Assembly: GCF_003852545.1 (NCBI RefSeq)
Contig: NZ_QAJR01000003.1
Location: 37,551 to 101,550, forward strand
DNA from: Acidovorax sp. FJL06
Lineage (GTDB): Bacteria > Pseudomonadota > Gammaproteobacteria > Burkholderiales > Burkholderiaceae_C
Reading direction: 5' to 3'
DNA length: 64,000 bases
Under the pieces are notes generated by a model, which did no database searches, was not told where the DNA came from, and saw only the letters and a list, made by a program, of their open reading frames with translations. The translations under genes and the position numbers were made by a program. Below are positions 1 to 8,811 of the stretch, in pieces (the first letter of the stretch is position 1; every line of letters begins with the position of its first letter).

Positions 1-17
1 CTGAGCCTGTCGAAGCC
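1..17. repeat. Partial GGCTGAGC-TGTCGAAGCC element
   Basis: The window opens inside a copy of the short element CTGAGCCTGTCGAAGCC. Other copies lie near 30700, 31412, 31460 and 59142, and a tandem pair lies inside ureC near 57290. It is a non-coding dispersed repeat; its left part is outside the window. Confidence 0.7.
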
Positions 18-184
18 AATGCACTCCAAAATGGCACGCCGCCCCCAGCGTAAAACAAAGCCGGCTTGGCCATGAGTGCCTCTCAAATTTAGTCAAAATG
101 GCCTCCGGCGCATAATCAGGAAGCACAAGAAGCTCCTATTTCAGGAGCGCCATCAGCCGTCGGCTCAGCCCACGGCGGGTACGC

Positions 185-480
185 CGCCGGAATACTGTCC
201 GCCTGTTGACCGCAGAACCTTCGGCATGCGCCTGACCGCGCTTCCACCCATCGCTGCCCTTGTGTCGCCACCCGCCATTCGGATTGCTATCGCCCTTGCG
301 GCCACCCTCAGCGCCATGGCCGCAATGCCGTAGATGCGCGAGCGCATCAACCTAGCTGCAAGCCGACCGCGCGGGCTGCGCAACTGGCTCAGCAGAAGGC
401 GCAAGAGCGCGGCGGAGCACAAGGCGTGTTTGGAGAGCCGCACACGGCTGCAAAAGCTGGCAGAGATGGCAGGCATGGGG
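185..480 (+). pseudogene. Decayed, internally deleted patatin-like lipoprotein gene
   Basis: This stretch is a shrunken copy of the intact patatin gene at 2084. The leader region matches (ATACTG..CCGCC..GTTGAC.. before a start ATG at about 223), and the first residues MRLTALPPIAALV parallel MRLTVLSRLLALV. IRIAIAL then matches the intact IRVGIAL just before the oxyanion loop. The sequence next jumps to the C-terminal segment, where ATGCCGTAG replaces ATGCCGCAG (a nonsense change), followed by RERI and ACLESRTRLQKLA against ACLDNRSRLQKLA of the intact protein. The nucleophile GTSAG and Asp-Gly-Gly parts are missing, and the C-terminal part needs two frames. It is non-functional. Borders are approximate because I aligned by eye. 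Confidence 0.65.
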
Positions 481-882
481 AAAGATTCCAGGCGCAGCGG
501 CGAGCAACTAAACAATCACGGCCCGCCCCGCAAAGTGCGCAGGAGCGCTCAGCCCAACCTCGCCGTGCCAAGGTGCTCTGCAGCCAAACGCGGCCCGCTG
601 CGGCTGCATGGGGGTGTGGTGCCAGGCGGGTACATCCGCTGCGGCATCAGCTTGCTGAAAATCCCTCGCTCTCAGCGCCGCTTGCCGCCGCCATCGGGTG
701 GTCATTGCCTCCACAAAGACTACAACGAGGAGCTCAAGCCGCAGAGTACGACTTACGTCGTCAGCTATGCTTTCTGAGAAAGATCGCACTATCCAGCCGC
801 CAACGACGTATTTGCAAACCAGCTTGGTGCATGCTCAGTAGCTCGTCTTTCGTAAAACCTTCTCACGAACTGATTCGCTGAA
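481..882. other. Intergenic stretch with no recognisable gene
   Basis: Several open frames cross this stretch, but none has a recognisable protein motif, a convincing ribosome site or consistent codon use. It is probably further decayed DNA beyond the patatin relic. The last 100 bases are more AT-rich and may hold the promoter of the next gene. Confidence 0.4.
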
Positions 883-1839
883 GTGCACATGGTCAACGAT
901 CTTTTTCTTCTTGTTCTCGCAGGACTCTTTTCAGCCGCCTTGATTCCCGCAGCCCTCGGAATAGGCCTTGTTTTCGCATTGGTAAAAAAGCCAGTTAGCC
1001 GTCTCGTCGGTATCTTGCTTGTGCTTGGCATATGGACTTTCTTCGCACCTAAGTGGGTGACATCGGGCGAGAGTCAAAGGCACGAGGAAAACCGCAAATA
1101 CACAGAGGAATTTGGGCCTCATGCTGCGCACTTTGATATGGTCTGTAAGTACGCTGGCACGAAAGTGTTCGAGACAGCCAACGACGTAAAAAGCATCGTG
1201 CTCCAAGCGCCTCGCGGGGATTTGACTGCCTACGACTTGTGGGACAGGAACTTCAAGGGTGACGTCTATGGCGGGTTTGACGTTCAGTCTTCACAATCCG
1301 CAGAATGGGATTTAGTTAGGACGTTTCTGACCAAGAAGGAGTGGGAACAGCAATGGCACGTTCCTACGCAAGAGGACTTCTTACGCTATCCGCAGATAGA
1401 GATACAAGGTTACAACGAAGGTGAGTCAGGGTTTTTTCGCTACTTGGATAGCAGTGTGGGATCACATCAAACCTTCTCCAAGGGGTTTCATCACGAGTCG
1501 GAGAGCCGCTATTTTGTGAAATGGGAAGACATATCCACCCCGCAGGATCGTGAGCATTGGGTCGCCGGCAGCAAGTGGACTATTACTGATTTGAAGAGCG
1601 GTGCCCTGATGGCAGAACGGATTGCCTACGCCATCGATCTTTACCAGGGAAGCACCAAAAGCGACTCTTACGGCAATGCAGGATTGCCTTGGATCCGCGC
1701 CGGGCACACTCGGCACCGTCGGCCTCCGCAAGACAATGCCTGCCCCTCCAAAACGCCTCTCTACAACCTCGACTTCGTGCGTTCTGTCTTAAAGCCAATC
1801 GATCAGGAAATGAAGGTCATACCGCGCCCGGTTAGATAG
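883..1839 (+). CDS. Hypothetical membrane-anchored protein
   Basis: I do not recognise this family. The 318-residue protein (GTG start at 883; an in-frame ATG at 889 is equally possible) has two hydrophobic segments at about residues 5-33 and 40-55. A soluble, aromatic-rich domain of about 260 residues follows and is probably periplasmic. The C-terminal domain contains WDLVRTFLTKKEWEQQW and KWTITDLKSGALMAERIAY but no catalytic signature I know. Base composition is clearly lower in GC than the neighbours and uses codons such as TTT, AAA and CAA freely, which suggests a different origin. It stands alone between the patatin relic and the intact patatin gene. It could belong to an anti-phage or envelope function, but nothing in it shows that. 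Confidence 0.6.
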   Translation: MHMVNDLFLLVLAGLFSAALIPAALGIGLVFALVKKPVSRLVGILLVLGIWTFFAPKWVTSGESQRHEENRKYTEEFGPHAAHFDMVCKYAGTKVFETANDVKSIVLQAPRGDLTAYDLWDRNFKGDVYGGFDVQSSQSAEWDLVRTFLTKKEWEQQWHVPTQEDFLRYPQIEIQGYNEGESGFFRYLDSSVGSHQTFSKGFHHESESRYFVKWEDISTPQDREHWVAGSKWTITDLKSGALMAERIAYAIDLYQGSTKSDSYGNAGLPWIRAGHTRHRRPPQDNACPSKTPLYNLDFVRSVLKPIDQEMKVIPRPVR

Positions 1840-2083
1840 ACACTCTGCTGTCTGTGGTGCGGCTTCCGACCAATGCGGATGGGTTGCCGACGTGAGCGCA
1901 ACTTGGCTGAGCCGCAGGTTGTGCGAATTGCAGCCGGATTGCGCAGTACTGCACCCCGTGCCATTTCCGACGGGCCGGGTTGGCTTAAGCCCTAGCTATA
2001 AGCCCCGGGACCGAACCAAAGCCGCTGCTGCACGCCTACCGCTATACTGCCGCCCCGTTTTGACGACAGCAGGATTTCCCAGC

Positions 2084-3124
2084 ATGCGCTTGACCGTTCT
2101 TTCGCGCCTTCTGGCCCTTGTGGCCACCGCAGGTTTGGCCGCATGCGGCGGCACGGCCCCGCCCCAAACGGCAGCGGGCAGCGAAGCCGCGCCCCTGACG
2201 ACCTCCACCGCTGCGCCCATCCGCGTCGGCATCGCCCTGGGCGGCGGCGCCGCCAAGGGGTTTGCCCACATCGGCGTGATCAAGATGCTGGAGGCCAACG
2301 GCTTTGCGCCCGCCGTCGTTTCCGGCACCAGCGCGGGCAGCGTGGTGGGTGCGCTGTATGCCAGCGGCATGAATGCCTTTGAAATGCAGGAAAAGGCCGT
2401 GGCGCTGGACGAAGCCAAGATCCGCGACCTGCAGCTCTCGTCCGGTGGCCTGGTGCTGGGCCAGAAGCTGGAAGACTATGTGAACGAACAGGTGCGCCGC
2501 AAGCCGCTGGAGCAGATGACCAAGCCCTTCGCCGTGGTGGCCACGCGGCTTGAAGACGGCGAGCGCACCGTGTTTGCACGCGGCAACACCGGCCAGGCGG
2601 TGCGTGCATCGAGCAGCGTGCCCGGCGTGTTCCAGCCCGTCACCATCGGCAAATACCACTTCGTGGACGGCGGCATCGTGAGCCCCGTGCCCGTGGACGC
2701 GGCCCGCCAGCTGGGCGCTGACATCGTGATCGCCGTGGACATCTCGAACAAGGCCCGGGGCCAGACGCCGGGCAACATGCTGGGCGCGCTGAACCAGTCG
2801 ATCGCCATCATGGGCCAGAAGCTCGGGCAGGCCGAGCTGGCGCGCGCCGATGTGATCGTCCGCCCGCAGGTGCTGGACATCGGCGCCGCGGACTTCAGCC
2901 AGCGCGCCAACGCCATCGTGGAAGGCGAAAAAGCGGCTCTCGCCGTGATGCCGCAGATCCGCGAGCGCATCGCCCAGCTGCAGGCCGAGCGCGCCCAGGC
3001 TGCGCGCCTCGCCCTGCAGAAGGCCTCCGAGGCGCAGTACCAGGCCTGCCTGGACAACCGCAGCCGCCTGCAAAAACTTGCCGGTGTGGCCCGGCTGGAC
3101 GATTCCTGCGCGGCGCCCAAATAG
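2084..3124 (+). CDS. Patatin-like phospholipase, lipoprotein
   Basis: Predicted lipid acyl hydrolase of the bacterial patatin/RssA type, anchored in the envelope as a lipoprotein. The start at 2084 is preferred over an upstream in-frame start at 1892 because it gives a clean lipobox signal peptide, with LAAC at residues 18-21. The oxyanion loop GGGAAKG is at 53-59, the nucleophile motif GTSAGS at 81-86 with Ser83, and the catalytic dyad Asp in DGG at about 195. All catalytic parts are present. The C-terminal 70 residues form an Arg/Gln/Ala-rich coiled coil ending in a Cys-containing tail. At 346 residues it is a usual length. A decayed copy of the same gene lies about 1.8 kb upstream. Confidence 0.9.
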   Translation: MRLTVLSRLLALVATAGLAACGGTAPPQTAAGSEAAPLTTSTAAPIRVGIALGGGAAKGFAHIGVIKMLEANGFAPAVVSGTSAGSVVGALYASGMNAFEMQEKAVALDEAKIRDLQLSSGGLVLGQKLEDYVNEQVRRKPLEQMTKPFAVVATRLEDGERTVFARGNTGQAVRASSSVPGVFQPVTIGKYHFVDGGIVSPVPVDAARQLGADIVIAVDISNKARGQTPGNMLGALNQSIAIMGQKLGQAELARADVIVRPQVLDIGAADFSQRANAIVEGEKAALAVMPQIRERIAQLQAERAQAARLALQKASEAQYQACLDNRSRLQKLAGVARLDDSCAAPK

Positions 3125-3223
3125 CAGGGCAGGCGACGGCTTCGAGCGGCAGCACCATGGGGTACAGTCAACCGCGCCCGCTCCCTCGGTGCCATCCCGC
3201 GCAGCCACATTCCTTCATCGCCC

Positions 3224-4003
3224 ATGTCTTCGCCCTTCTCAGCCGTCAAACCCAGCGCCAGGCTGTCCGACCAGGTGGCCAGCGCGCTGGAGGCCGAGAT
3301 CCGCGCAGGCCGCATCCAGGCCGCTGAAAAGCTGCCCACCGAGGCCGTGCTGGCGCAGCAGTTCCAGGTCAGTCGCACGGTGGTGCGCGAAGCGATTTCG
3401 CGCCTCAAGTCGCTGGGGCTGTTGGACTCGCGCCAGGGCAGCGGTGTGTATGTGCAGGCACTGGGCATCGAGCCGCTGCAGTTCGAGCTGCCCCACGCCG
3501 CCCCGCGCGAGGCCGTGATGCAAATCGTGGAAGTGCGCCGCGCGCTCGAATCCGAGGTGGCTGAGCTGGCCGCCCTGCGCCGCACCAGCGAAGACATCGC
3601 TGCCATCCGTCTGGCCATGCAGCGCATTGCCGACGCCGTGCGCGCGGGCCGCGATGGGGTGGAGGAAGACGTGCTGTTCCACCGCGCCATTGCCCAGGCG
3701 GCGGGCAACCCGTTCATGATCAGCACGCTGGACTACCTGGCGCAGTTCCTCAAAGGCGCCACCCGCGTGACCCGCGCCAACGAAGCGCGGCGCGAGGATT
3801 TTGCCGACGCAGTGACCCACGAGCACACGCAGATCGTGCAGGCCATCGAGGCGGGCGACCCGGTGGCCGCACGCGCTGCCGCCGCGCAGCACATGAAGAA
3901 CGCGCTGGCCCGCATTGCGCAGGCCGACATCGCGTTCTGGGCCCAGGACGGCGCGCGACTGGCGCAGCCCCTGGTGGCCGCATCGGCGCCGCTGGTGTTC
4001 TAG
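3224..4003 (+). CDS. FadR-type GntR transcriptional regulator
   Basis: DNA-binding regulator of 259 residues. A winged helix-turn-helix occupies residues 8-80, with the typical LPTEAVLAQQFQVSRTVVREA and RQGSGVYV wing. An all-helical FCD ligand domain (about 95-235) follows and contains the metal/effector positions of the family, including EDVLFHRAIAQAAGNPF and EHTQIVQAIEAGD. Members of this branch sense small organic acids. It lies directly upstream of, and points toward, the acid-sugar operon that begins at 4315, so it probably controls that operon; a palindromic site at 4195-4207 is the likely target. Effector and sign of regulation cannot be read from the sequence. Confidence 0.88.
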   Translation: MSSPFSAVKPSARLSDQVASALEAEIRAGRIQAAEKLPTEAVLAQQFQVSRTVVREAISRLKSLGLLDSRQGSGVYVQALGIEPLQFELPHAAPREAVMQIVEVRRALESEVAELAALRRTSEDIAAIRLAMQRIADAVRAGRDGVEEDVLFHRAIAQAAGNPFMISTLDYLAQFLKGATRVTRANEARREDFADAVTHEHTQIVQAIEAGDPVAARAAAAQHMKNALARIAQADIAFWAQDGARLAQPLVAASAPLVF

Positions 4004-4055
4004 GGCGTACCGGCGGCGGCCACATGTCGCCCAACAGACACGCACCGGGCGCCAG

Positions 4056-4115
4056 AAAACTATCAAATAGATAGCTAAAAGCGCTTGCCAGGCAAGCGCA
4101 AAGGGCCAAAAGCGC
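4056..4115. repeat. AGCGCTT-type intergenic hairpin repeat
   Basis: One copy of the repeat built from an ACTATCAAATAGATAGCT half and an AGCGCTTGCC/GGCAAGCGC stem. Related copies lie at about 30593, 55012, 56012, 59939 and 63800. It sits right after the GntR gene and could also act as a 3' hairpin, although no T-run follows. Confidence 0.7.
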
Positions 4116-4155
4116 CCTGGGCAGCGCCGCCCAACCCGTGCTAACGCCCGTCCGA

Positions 4156-4207
4156 TTCGGGTTAACCCGAACCAAAGCGGTGCGCGATAATTTGTATGAT
4201 AACCATA
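4156..4207 (+). promoter_or_regulatory. Candidate operators before the acid-sugar operon
   Basis: Two palindromes lie about 110-160 bases before the permease start. TTCGGGTTAACCCGAA (4156-4171) is a perfect 16-base palindrome. TATGATAACCATA (4195-4207) is a 13-base palindrome with one mismatch and resembles FadR-family operators in size and composition. TATGAT could double as a -10 box. Assignment to the adjacent GntR regulator is inference. Confidence 0.5.
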
Positions 4208-4314
4208 TAAACACACCAACCAAGGTGCAACCAGGCACCCCAACCGGGCCGCTCCAGGGCCTGTTTCGTTTTGCAGCCTGGGCCTGCCCCTTCCATCCCG
4301 GAGATATCCCTTAC

Positions 4315-5682
4315 ATGTCCACCCTCGCACTTCTCGGCATCGGCGCCGGCAGCATTGCCCTGCTCCTGTTGCTCATCATCCGCTGGCAGGTCCACGCCTT
4401 CGTGGCCATGATGCTGGTGAGCTTTCTGGTGGCGTTTGCCACGCAGATGCCCATTGGCGACATCATCAGCACGCTGATTGCGGGCATGGGCGGCACGCTG
4501 GGTTCAGTGGCCATCCTCGTTGCGCTGGGCTCCATGCTGGGCCGCATGATCGAGGTCTCGGGCGGCGCAGCCAGCCTGGCCAACCGGTTCACGCAGCTGC
4601 TGGGCCCCACGCGGGTGCCCATGGCGCTCACGGCGGCGGCGCTGGTGCTGGCCATCCCCGTGTTCTTTGACGTGGGCTTCATCATCTTGGTGCCCATCGT
4701 CTACGGCTTTTGCAAGGCGGCGGGCGTCAACCCGGTGAAGTTCGGCTTGCCTGTGGCGGGCATCATGCTGGCGGCCCACGTCGTGGTGCCACCGCACCCC
4801 GGCATCGTGGGCGGTGCGGCCATCGTCAAGGGCGACATTGGCTGGATCACCATCATCGGCCTGGCCATCTGCATTCCGCTGGCGGCGCTGTCGCAGGTCG
4901 TGGCGGGCTGGCTCAACCGCAAGGGCTACCCCCTGCTGCCCACCACGGCCGAGCAGTTTGCAGCGTTTGGCAACAGCGAAGACAACACGGCCTCCAAAGC
5001 CCGCAGCGCTCCGGGCGTGGGCACCATCCTGGCGCTCATCCTGATCCCGCTGGCCCTCATCATGGCGGGCACCACCGGCGCCACCATGCTGCCCAAGGGC
5101 GACAGCCTGCGCAATGTGCTGGGTTTCATCGGCTCGCCCATCTTCGCGCTGATGGTGGCCGTGGGCCTGGCGATGTATCTGCTGGGCCGCAACCAGGGCT
5201 GGAGCCGCGAACGCACCAACGCGATCATGGAATCGGCCTTGCCCCCTGCTGCCACCGTGATCCTGGTGACGGGCGCGGGAGGCGTGTTTGCCAAGGTGCT
5301 CACAGCCAGCGGCATTGGCGCTGCGCTGTCGCAAAGCCTTACCGCCACGCATTTGCCGCTGATCCTGCTGGCGTTCATCATCTCGCTGGCCCTGCGCGCC
5401 GCACAGGGCTCGGCCACCGTGGCCATCATCACCACCTGCGGCTTGCTGGCCGATGCGATGGCAGGTGGTGGCTACTCCCCCTTGCAGATCGCCTTGCTGA
5501 CAGTGGCCATTGGCTTTGGCAGCCTGGGCCTGTCGCATGTCAACGATTCGGGCTTCTGGATCGTGACCCGCTACCTGGGACTGAGCGTGGGCGATGGCCT
5601 GCGCACCTGGACGGTGCTGACCACCGTGCTGGGCGTCGCAGGTTTTGCACTGACCGCCCTGCTCTGGGCCCTGGTGGCCTAA
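4315..5682 (+). CDS. GntP-family sugar-acid permease
   Basis: Inner-membrane proton symporter of the gluconate permease family, 455 residues with about 12-14 hydrophobic helices, the normal length for GntP proteins. The start at 4315 follows GGAGAT at about 4300; a longer frame upstream begins in the operator region and is unlikely. Typical GntP features include the glycine-rich N-terminal helices, MPIGDIISTLIAGMGGTLGS, the PPHPGIVGGA loop, and RAAQGSATVAIIT with LSHVNDSGFW near the C-terminus. As the first gene of the operon with ltnD, otnK, otnC and otnI, it very probably imports a four-carbon sugar acid such as threonate or erythronate rather than gluconate. Confidence 0.9.
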   Translation: MSTLALLGIGAGSIALLLLLIIRWQVHAFVAMMLVSFLVAFATQMPIGDIISTLIAGMGGTLGSVAILVALGSMLGRMIEVSGGAASLANRFTQLLGPTRVPMALTAAALVLAIPVFFDVGFIILVPIVYGFCKAAGVNPVKFGLPVAGIMLAAHVVVPPHPGIVGGAAIVKGDIGWITIIGLAICIPLAALSQVVAGWLNRKGYPLLPTTAEQFAAFGNSEDNTASKARSAPGVGTILALILIPLALIMAGTTGATMLPKGDSLRNVLGFIGSPIFALMVAVGLAMYLLGRNQGWSRERTNAIMESALPPAATVILVTGAGGVFAKVLTASGIGAALSQSLTATHLPLILLAFIISLALRAAQGSATVAIITTCGLLADAMAGGGYSPLQIALLTVAIGFGSLGLSHVNDSGFWIVTRYLGLSVGDGLRTWTVLTTVLGVAGFALTALLWALVA

Positions 5683-5720
5683 GAAGGTGCGAACGAACCC
5701 AGCATGCCCGCTCATTCCCC

Positions 5721-5804
5721 CAAAACGCTCCCGCTCTTCGTTGCAAATGCTCGCCATAGCCCGAGCTATGACTGCGCTTTGCGCCTCGATCGGAAACGTT
5801 TTGA
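5721..5804. repeat. Imperfect hairpin element with ATAGC-CGAGCTAT core
   Basis: An 84-base inverted repeat between the permease and ltnD. The ends read CAAAACGCTCCCGCTC and the imperfect complement of CAAAACGTTTCCGATC. The centre is CATAGCCCGAGCTATG (5755-5770). The core resembles that of the larger element at 41990-42262 (CCAATAGC..GCTATTGG flanked by TTGC and GCGCC), so both may belong to one hairpin family. Confidence 0.55.
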
Positions 5805-5877
5805 CGGCCTGCTCTGGCAAGCTGGATTCCTTCACACCTTCTGCCCTCTTACTGAATTTCTTTGAAGGACTGACAAC

Positions 5878-6792
5878 ATGACCCAACCCACCGTCGGCAT
5901 CATCGGCCTGGGCGCCATGGGCGCTGGCATTGCCAAAACCCTGCGCAACAACGATTTCACCATCCACGTGTGCGACGTGCGCCCCGGCGTAGCCGAGGCC
6001 TTTGTGGCCGAGGGCGGCACGGCCCACGCCACCACGGCTGCCCTCGCAGCGGTGAGTGATGTGGTGGTGTCGGTGGTGGTCAACGCGGCGCAGACCGAGA
6101 GCGTGCTGTTTGGCGACGATGGCCAAGGCGGTGCGGCCGCCGCCATGCGCCCCGGCAGCACCTTTGTGATGTGCTCCACCGTGGACCCGAACTGGTCCGT
6201 GGCGCTGGAAGCGCGCCTGAACGCCCTGGGCCTGCACTATGTGGACGCCCCCATCTCCGGCGGCGCCGCCAAGGCTGCATCGGGCCAGATGACCATGATG
6301 ACCTCGGCCAAGCCCGAGGCCTATGCCGCTGCAGGCGCCGTGCTCGACGGCATGGCCGGCAAGGTGTACCGCCTGGGCGACAAGGCGGGCGCAGGCAGCA
6401 AGGTCAAGATCATCAACCAGCTGCTGGCCGGTGTGCACATTGCCGTGGCCGCAGAAGCCATGGCCCTGGGTCTGCGCGAGGGTGTGGATGCGGCGGCGCT
6501 GTACGAGGTCATCACCCACAGCGCGGGCAACAGCTGGATGTTTGAAAACCGCATGGCCCATGTGCTGGCGGGCGACTACACACCGCTGTCGGCCGTCGAT
6601 ATTTTTGTGAAGGACCTGGGCCTGGTGCTGGACACCGCGCGCGCCAGCAAATTCCCGCTGCCGCTGGCCGCCACCGCGCACCAGATGTTCATGCAGGCAT
6701 CGACCGCAGGCTTTGCCAAGGAAGACGACAGCGCCGTGATCAAGATCTTCCCGGGCATCACCTTGCCCGAGGGCAAGGAGCAAAAGGCATGA
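5878..6792 (+). CDS. ltnD: L-threonate dehydrogenase, beta-hydroxyacid dehydrogenase family
   Basis: NAD(P)-dependent oxidation of the C2 hydroxyl of L-threonate to 2-oxo-tetronate is the reaction expected for this family member. The 304-residue protein has the Rossmann loop GLGAMG at 10-15, the substrate-binding motif DAPISGG at 123-129, and the catalytic lysine motif GxxxKxxN with Lys177 and Asn180. Length is normal. The start follows AAGGA about 9 bases upstream. The stop overlaps the otnK start by four bases (ATGA), so the two are translationally coupled. Family alternatives (3-hydroxyisobutyrate or tartronate semialdehyde dehydrogenase) are made unlikely by the Otn partners. Confidence 0.87.
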   Translation: MTQPTVGIIGLGAMGAGIAKTLRNNDFTIHVCDVRPGVAEAFVAEGGTAHATTAALAAVSDVVVSVVVNAAQTESVLFGDDGQGGAAAAMRPGSTFVMCSTVDPNWSVALEARLNALGLHYVDAPISGGAAKAASGQMTMMTSAKPEAYAAAGAVLDGMAGKVYRLGDKAGAGSKVKIINQLLAGVHIAVAAEAMALGLREGVDAAALYEVITHSAGNSWMFENRMAHVLAGDYTPLSAVDIFVKDLGLVLDTARASKFPLPLAATAHQMFMQASTAGFAKEDDSAVIKIFPGITLPEGKEQKA

Positions 6793-8060
6793 CGCGCGCG
6801 CTGCTGGGCTGCATTGCCGACGACTTCACCGGCGCCACCGACCTGGCCAACAACCTGGTGCGCGCGGGCATGCGTGTGGTGCAGGCCATGGGCGTGCCCA
6901 CGGCACCGTTGGACGCTGAGGCCGATGCCATCGTGGTCGCGCTCAAGTCGCGCACCATTCCCAAAGACGGAGCCATCGCCCAGTCGCTGGCCGCGCTGCA
7001 GTGGCTGCAGGCGCAAGGTGCCGAGCAGATCTACTTCAAGTACTGCTCGACCTTCGACAGCACGGCCGAGGGCAACATCGGCCCCGTGACCGATGCGCTG
7101 ATGCAGGCCCTGGGCACCGACTTCACCATCGCCACGCCCGCCTTCCCCGACAACAAGCGCACCGTGTTCAAGGGCTACCTGTTTGTGGGCGACGTGCTGC
7201 TGAACGAGAGCGGCATGCAGAACCACCCACTCACGCCCATGGCCGACCCCAACCTGGTGCGCGTGCTGCAGGCGCAGACGGAAAGCCGCGTGGGCCTGAT
7301 CGACCACAGCGTGGTCGCGCAAGGCGAGGCCGCCATCCGTGCGCGCATCGCCCAGCTCCAGGCCGAGGGCGTGCGCATGGCCGTGGTCGATGCCGTCTCG
7401 AACGCCGACCTGCTGCGCCTGGGCCCGGCGCTCAAAGGCATGCCGCTGGTCACGGCGGGCTCGGGCGTGGCGATTGGCCTGCCGGGCAACTTTGGCGTGG
7501 CGCCCAGCAACGAGGCGGCGCGCCTGCCCGCTGCGCAAGGCCTGCAGGCCATCGTGTCGGGCAGCTGCTCAGTGGCGACCAACCAGCAGGTCATGGATTT
7601 CATCAAGGCGGGCCAGCCCGCTCTGGCCATCGACCCGCTGCGCATTGCGGCAGGCGTGGACGTGGCCGCCGAAGCGCTGGCCTGGGCCGAAGGCCACATC
7701 GGCCAAGGCACGGTGCTGGTGTATTCCACCGCCGAGCCCTCGGCCGTGCGCGCCATCCAGGGCCAACTGGGCTCCGACAAGGCCGGTGCCATGGTGGAAG
7801 AAACCATTGCCGCGATTGCGCGCGGCCTGGTGCAGCGTGGCGTGCGCCAGCTCATCGTGGCGGGCGGCGAAACCTCGGGCGCCTGCGTGCAGGCCCTGGG
7901 CATCACGCAGATGCGCATTGGCGCGCAGATCGACCCCGGCGTGCCGTGGTGCCATGCGGTGGCGCCCGATGCGGCGGACGGCCTGCACATCACACTGAAG
8001 TCGGGCAACTTTGGTAGCACCGACTTCTTCACCAAGGCTTTTGCACAATTGCAGGCATGA
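6789..8060 (+). CDS. otnK: 3-oxo-tetronate 4-kinase, DUF1537 family
   Basis: ATP-dependent kinase that phosphorylates 3-oxo-tetronate at O4 in threonate/erythronate breakdown, a role established for DUF1537 proteins in this operon type. The protein has 423 residues. The N-terminal sugar-acid binding domain begins with ADDFTGATD at 10-18, and KYCSTFDST near residue 80 follows. The C-terminal nucleotide-binding domain carries GGETSGA at 359-365 and a glycine-rich stretch before it. The start codon lies inside the ltnD stop and the stop overlaps the otnC start, so it is the middle of a tightly coupled trio. Confidence 0.9.
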   Translation: MTRALLGCIADDFTGATDLANNLVRAGMRVVQAMGVPTAPLDAEADAIVVALKSRTIPKDGAIAQSLAALQWLQAQGAEQIYFKYCSTFDSTAEGNIGPVTDALMQALGTDFTIATPAFPDNKRTVFKGYLFVGDVLLNESGMQNHPLTPMADPNLVRVLQAQTESRVGLIDHSVVAQGEAAIRARIAQLQAEGVRMAVVDAVSNADLLRLGPALKGMPLVTAGSGVAIGLPGNFGVAPSNEAARLPAAQGLQAIVSGSCSVATNQQVMDFIKAGQPALAIDPLRIAAGVDVAAEALAWAEGHIGQGTVLVYSTAEPSAVRAIQGQLGSDKAGAMVEETIAAIARGLVQRGVRQLIVAGGETSGACVQALGITQMRIGAQIDPGVPWCHAVAPDAADGLHITLKSGNFGSTDFFTKAFAQLQA

Positions 8061-8767
8061 GCACCACCCCCGCCTTCATGGATGAGAGCACAGCCCGCGC
8101 CGAGATCTGCCGCGTGGGCCGTAGCCTGTTTGAGCGCGGCTATGTGCACGCCACCGCAGGCAACATCAGCGTGCGCCTGGCCGATGGCTACCTCATCACC
8201 CCCACCGACGCCTGCCTGGGCACGCTGCAGCCCGAACGGCTGGCGCGCCTGGATGCGCAAGGCCAGCAGGTGGCGGGCGACCGGGCCAGCAAGACCATTG
8301 CATTGCATCAGCAGATCTATGCCGCGTCGGAGTCCACCGCAGCGCCCGCGCGCTGCGTGATCCACACCCACAGCACGCACCTGGTGGGCTGCTCGCTGCA
8401 GGCCGACACCGCCGCAGGCGGCCAGCTGGCGCCGGATGCGCAATTGCTGCCGCCCATCACGCCCTACTTTGTGATGAAGGTAGGCCGCGTGCCGCACATC
8501 GCGTACCACCGCCCGGGTGACGCCGCAGCGGCTGCGCTGGTGGCGCAGACCATCGCCCGCTATGCCGCGCAAGGCAGCCCCGTGCGCGCCGTGATGCTGG
8601 CGCGCCTGGGGCCCAATGTGTGGCACGACACCCCCGCCGCCGCCATGGCGGTGCTGGAGGAGCTGGAAGAAACCGCCCGCCTGTGGCTGCTGTGCCAGCC
8701 CCGCCCCACGCCGTTGACCGCGCCCCAGATCGAAGAACTGCGCCAGACGTTTGGCGCGCAGTGGTAG
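8057..8767 (+). CDS. otnC: 3-oxo-tetronate 4-phosphate decarboxylase, class II aldolase family
   Basis: Zinc-dependent class II aldolase/adducin fold of 236 residues. In this pathway the enzyme decarboxylates 3-oxo-tetronate 4-phosphate to dihydroxyacetone phosphate. Visible are the N-terminal [16 protein letters not shown] segment (substrate phosphate site) and the metal site HTHSTH at about residues 102-107, with a later His in the C-terminal half. Length is a little above the family norm. The start overlaps the otnK stop by four bases. L-fuculose-phosphate aldolase activity is the family alternative, but operon context favours OtnC. Confidence 0.87.
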   Translation: MSTTPAFMDESTARAEICRVGRSLFERGYVHATAGNISVRLADGYLITPTDACLGTLQPERLARLDAQGQQVAGDRASKTIALHQQIYAASESTAAPARCVIHTHSTHLVGCSLQADTAAGGQLAPDAQLLPPITPYFVMKVGRVPHIAYHRPGDAAAAALVAQTIARYAAQGSPVRAVMLARLGPNVWHDTPAAAMAVLEELEETARLWLLCQPRPTPLTAPQIEELRQTFGAQW

Positions 8768-8811
8768 GGCCGGAAAAAGCCGCGCCTTCGCCCCAGAACA
8801 GAAAGAATCCC

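Noticed and set aside
1892-2083. Upstream extension of the patatin gene to 1892
   Set aside because: It would bury the lipobox signal peptide 64 residues inside the protein.
4504-6783. Long minus-strand frame over the permease and ltnD
   Set aside because: Composition is His/Gly/Gln-rich and antisense to two clearly recognised genes.
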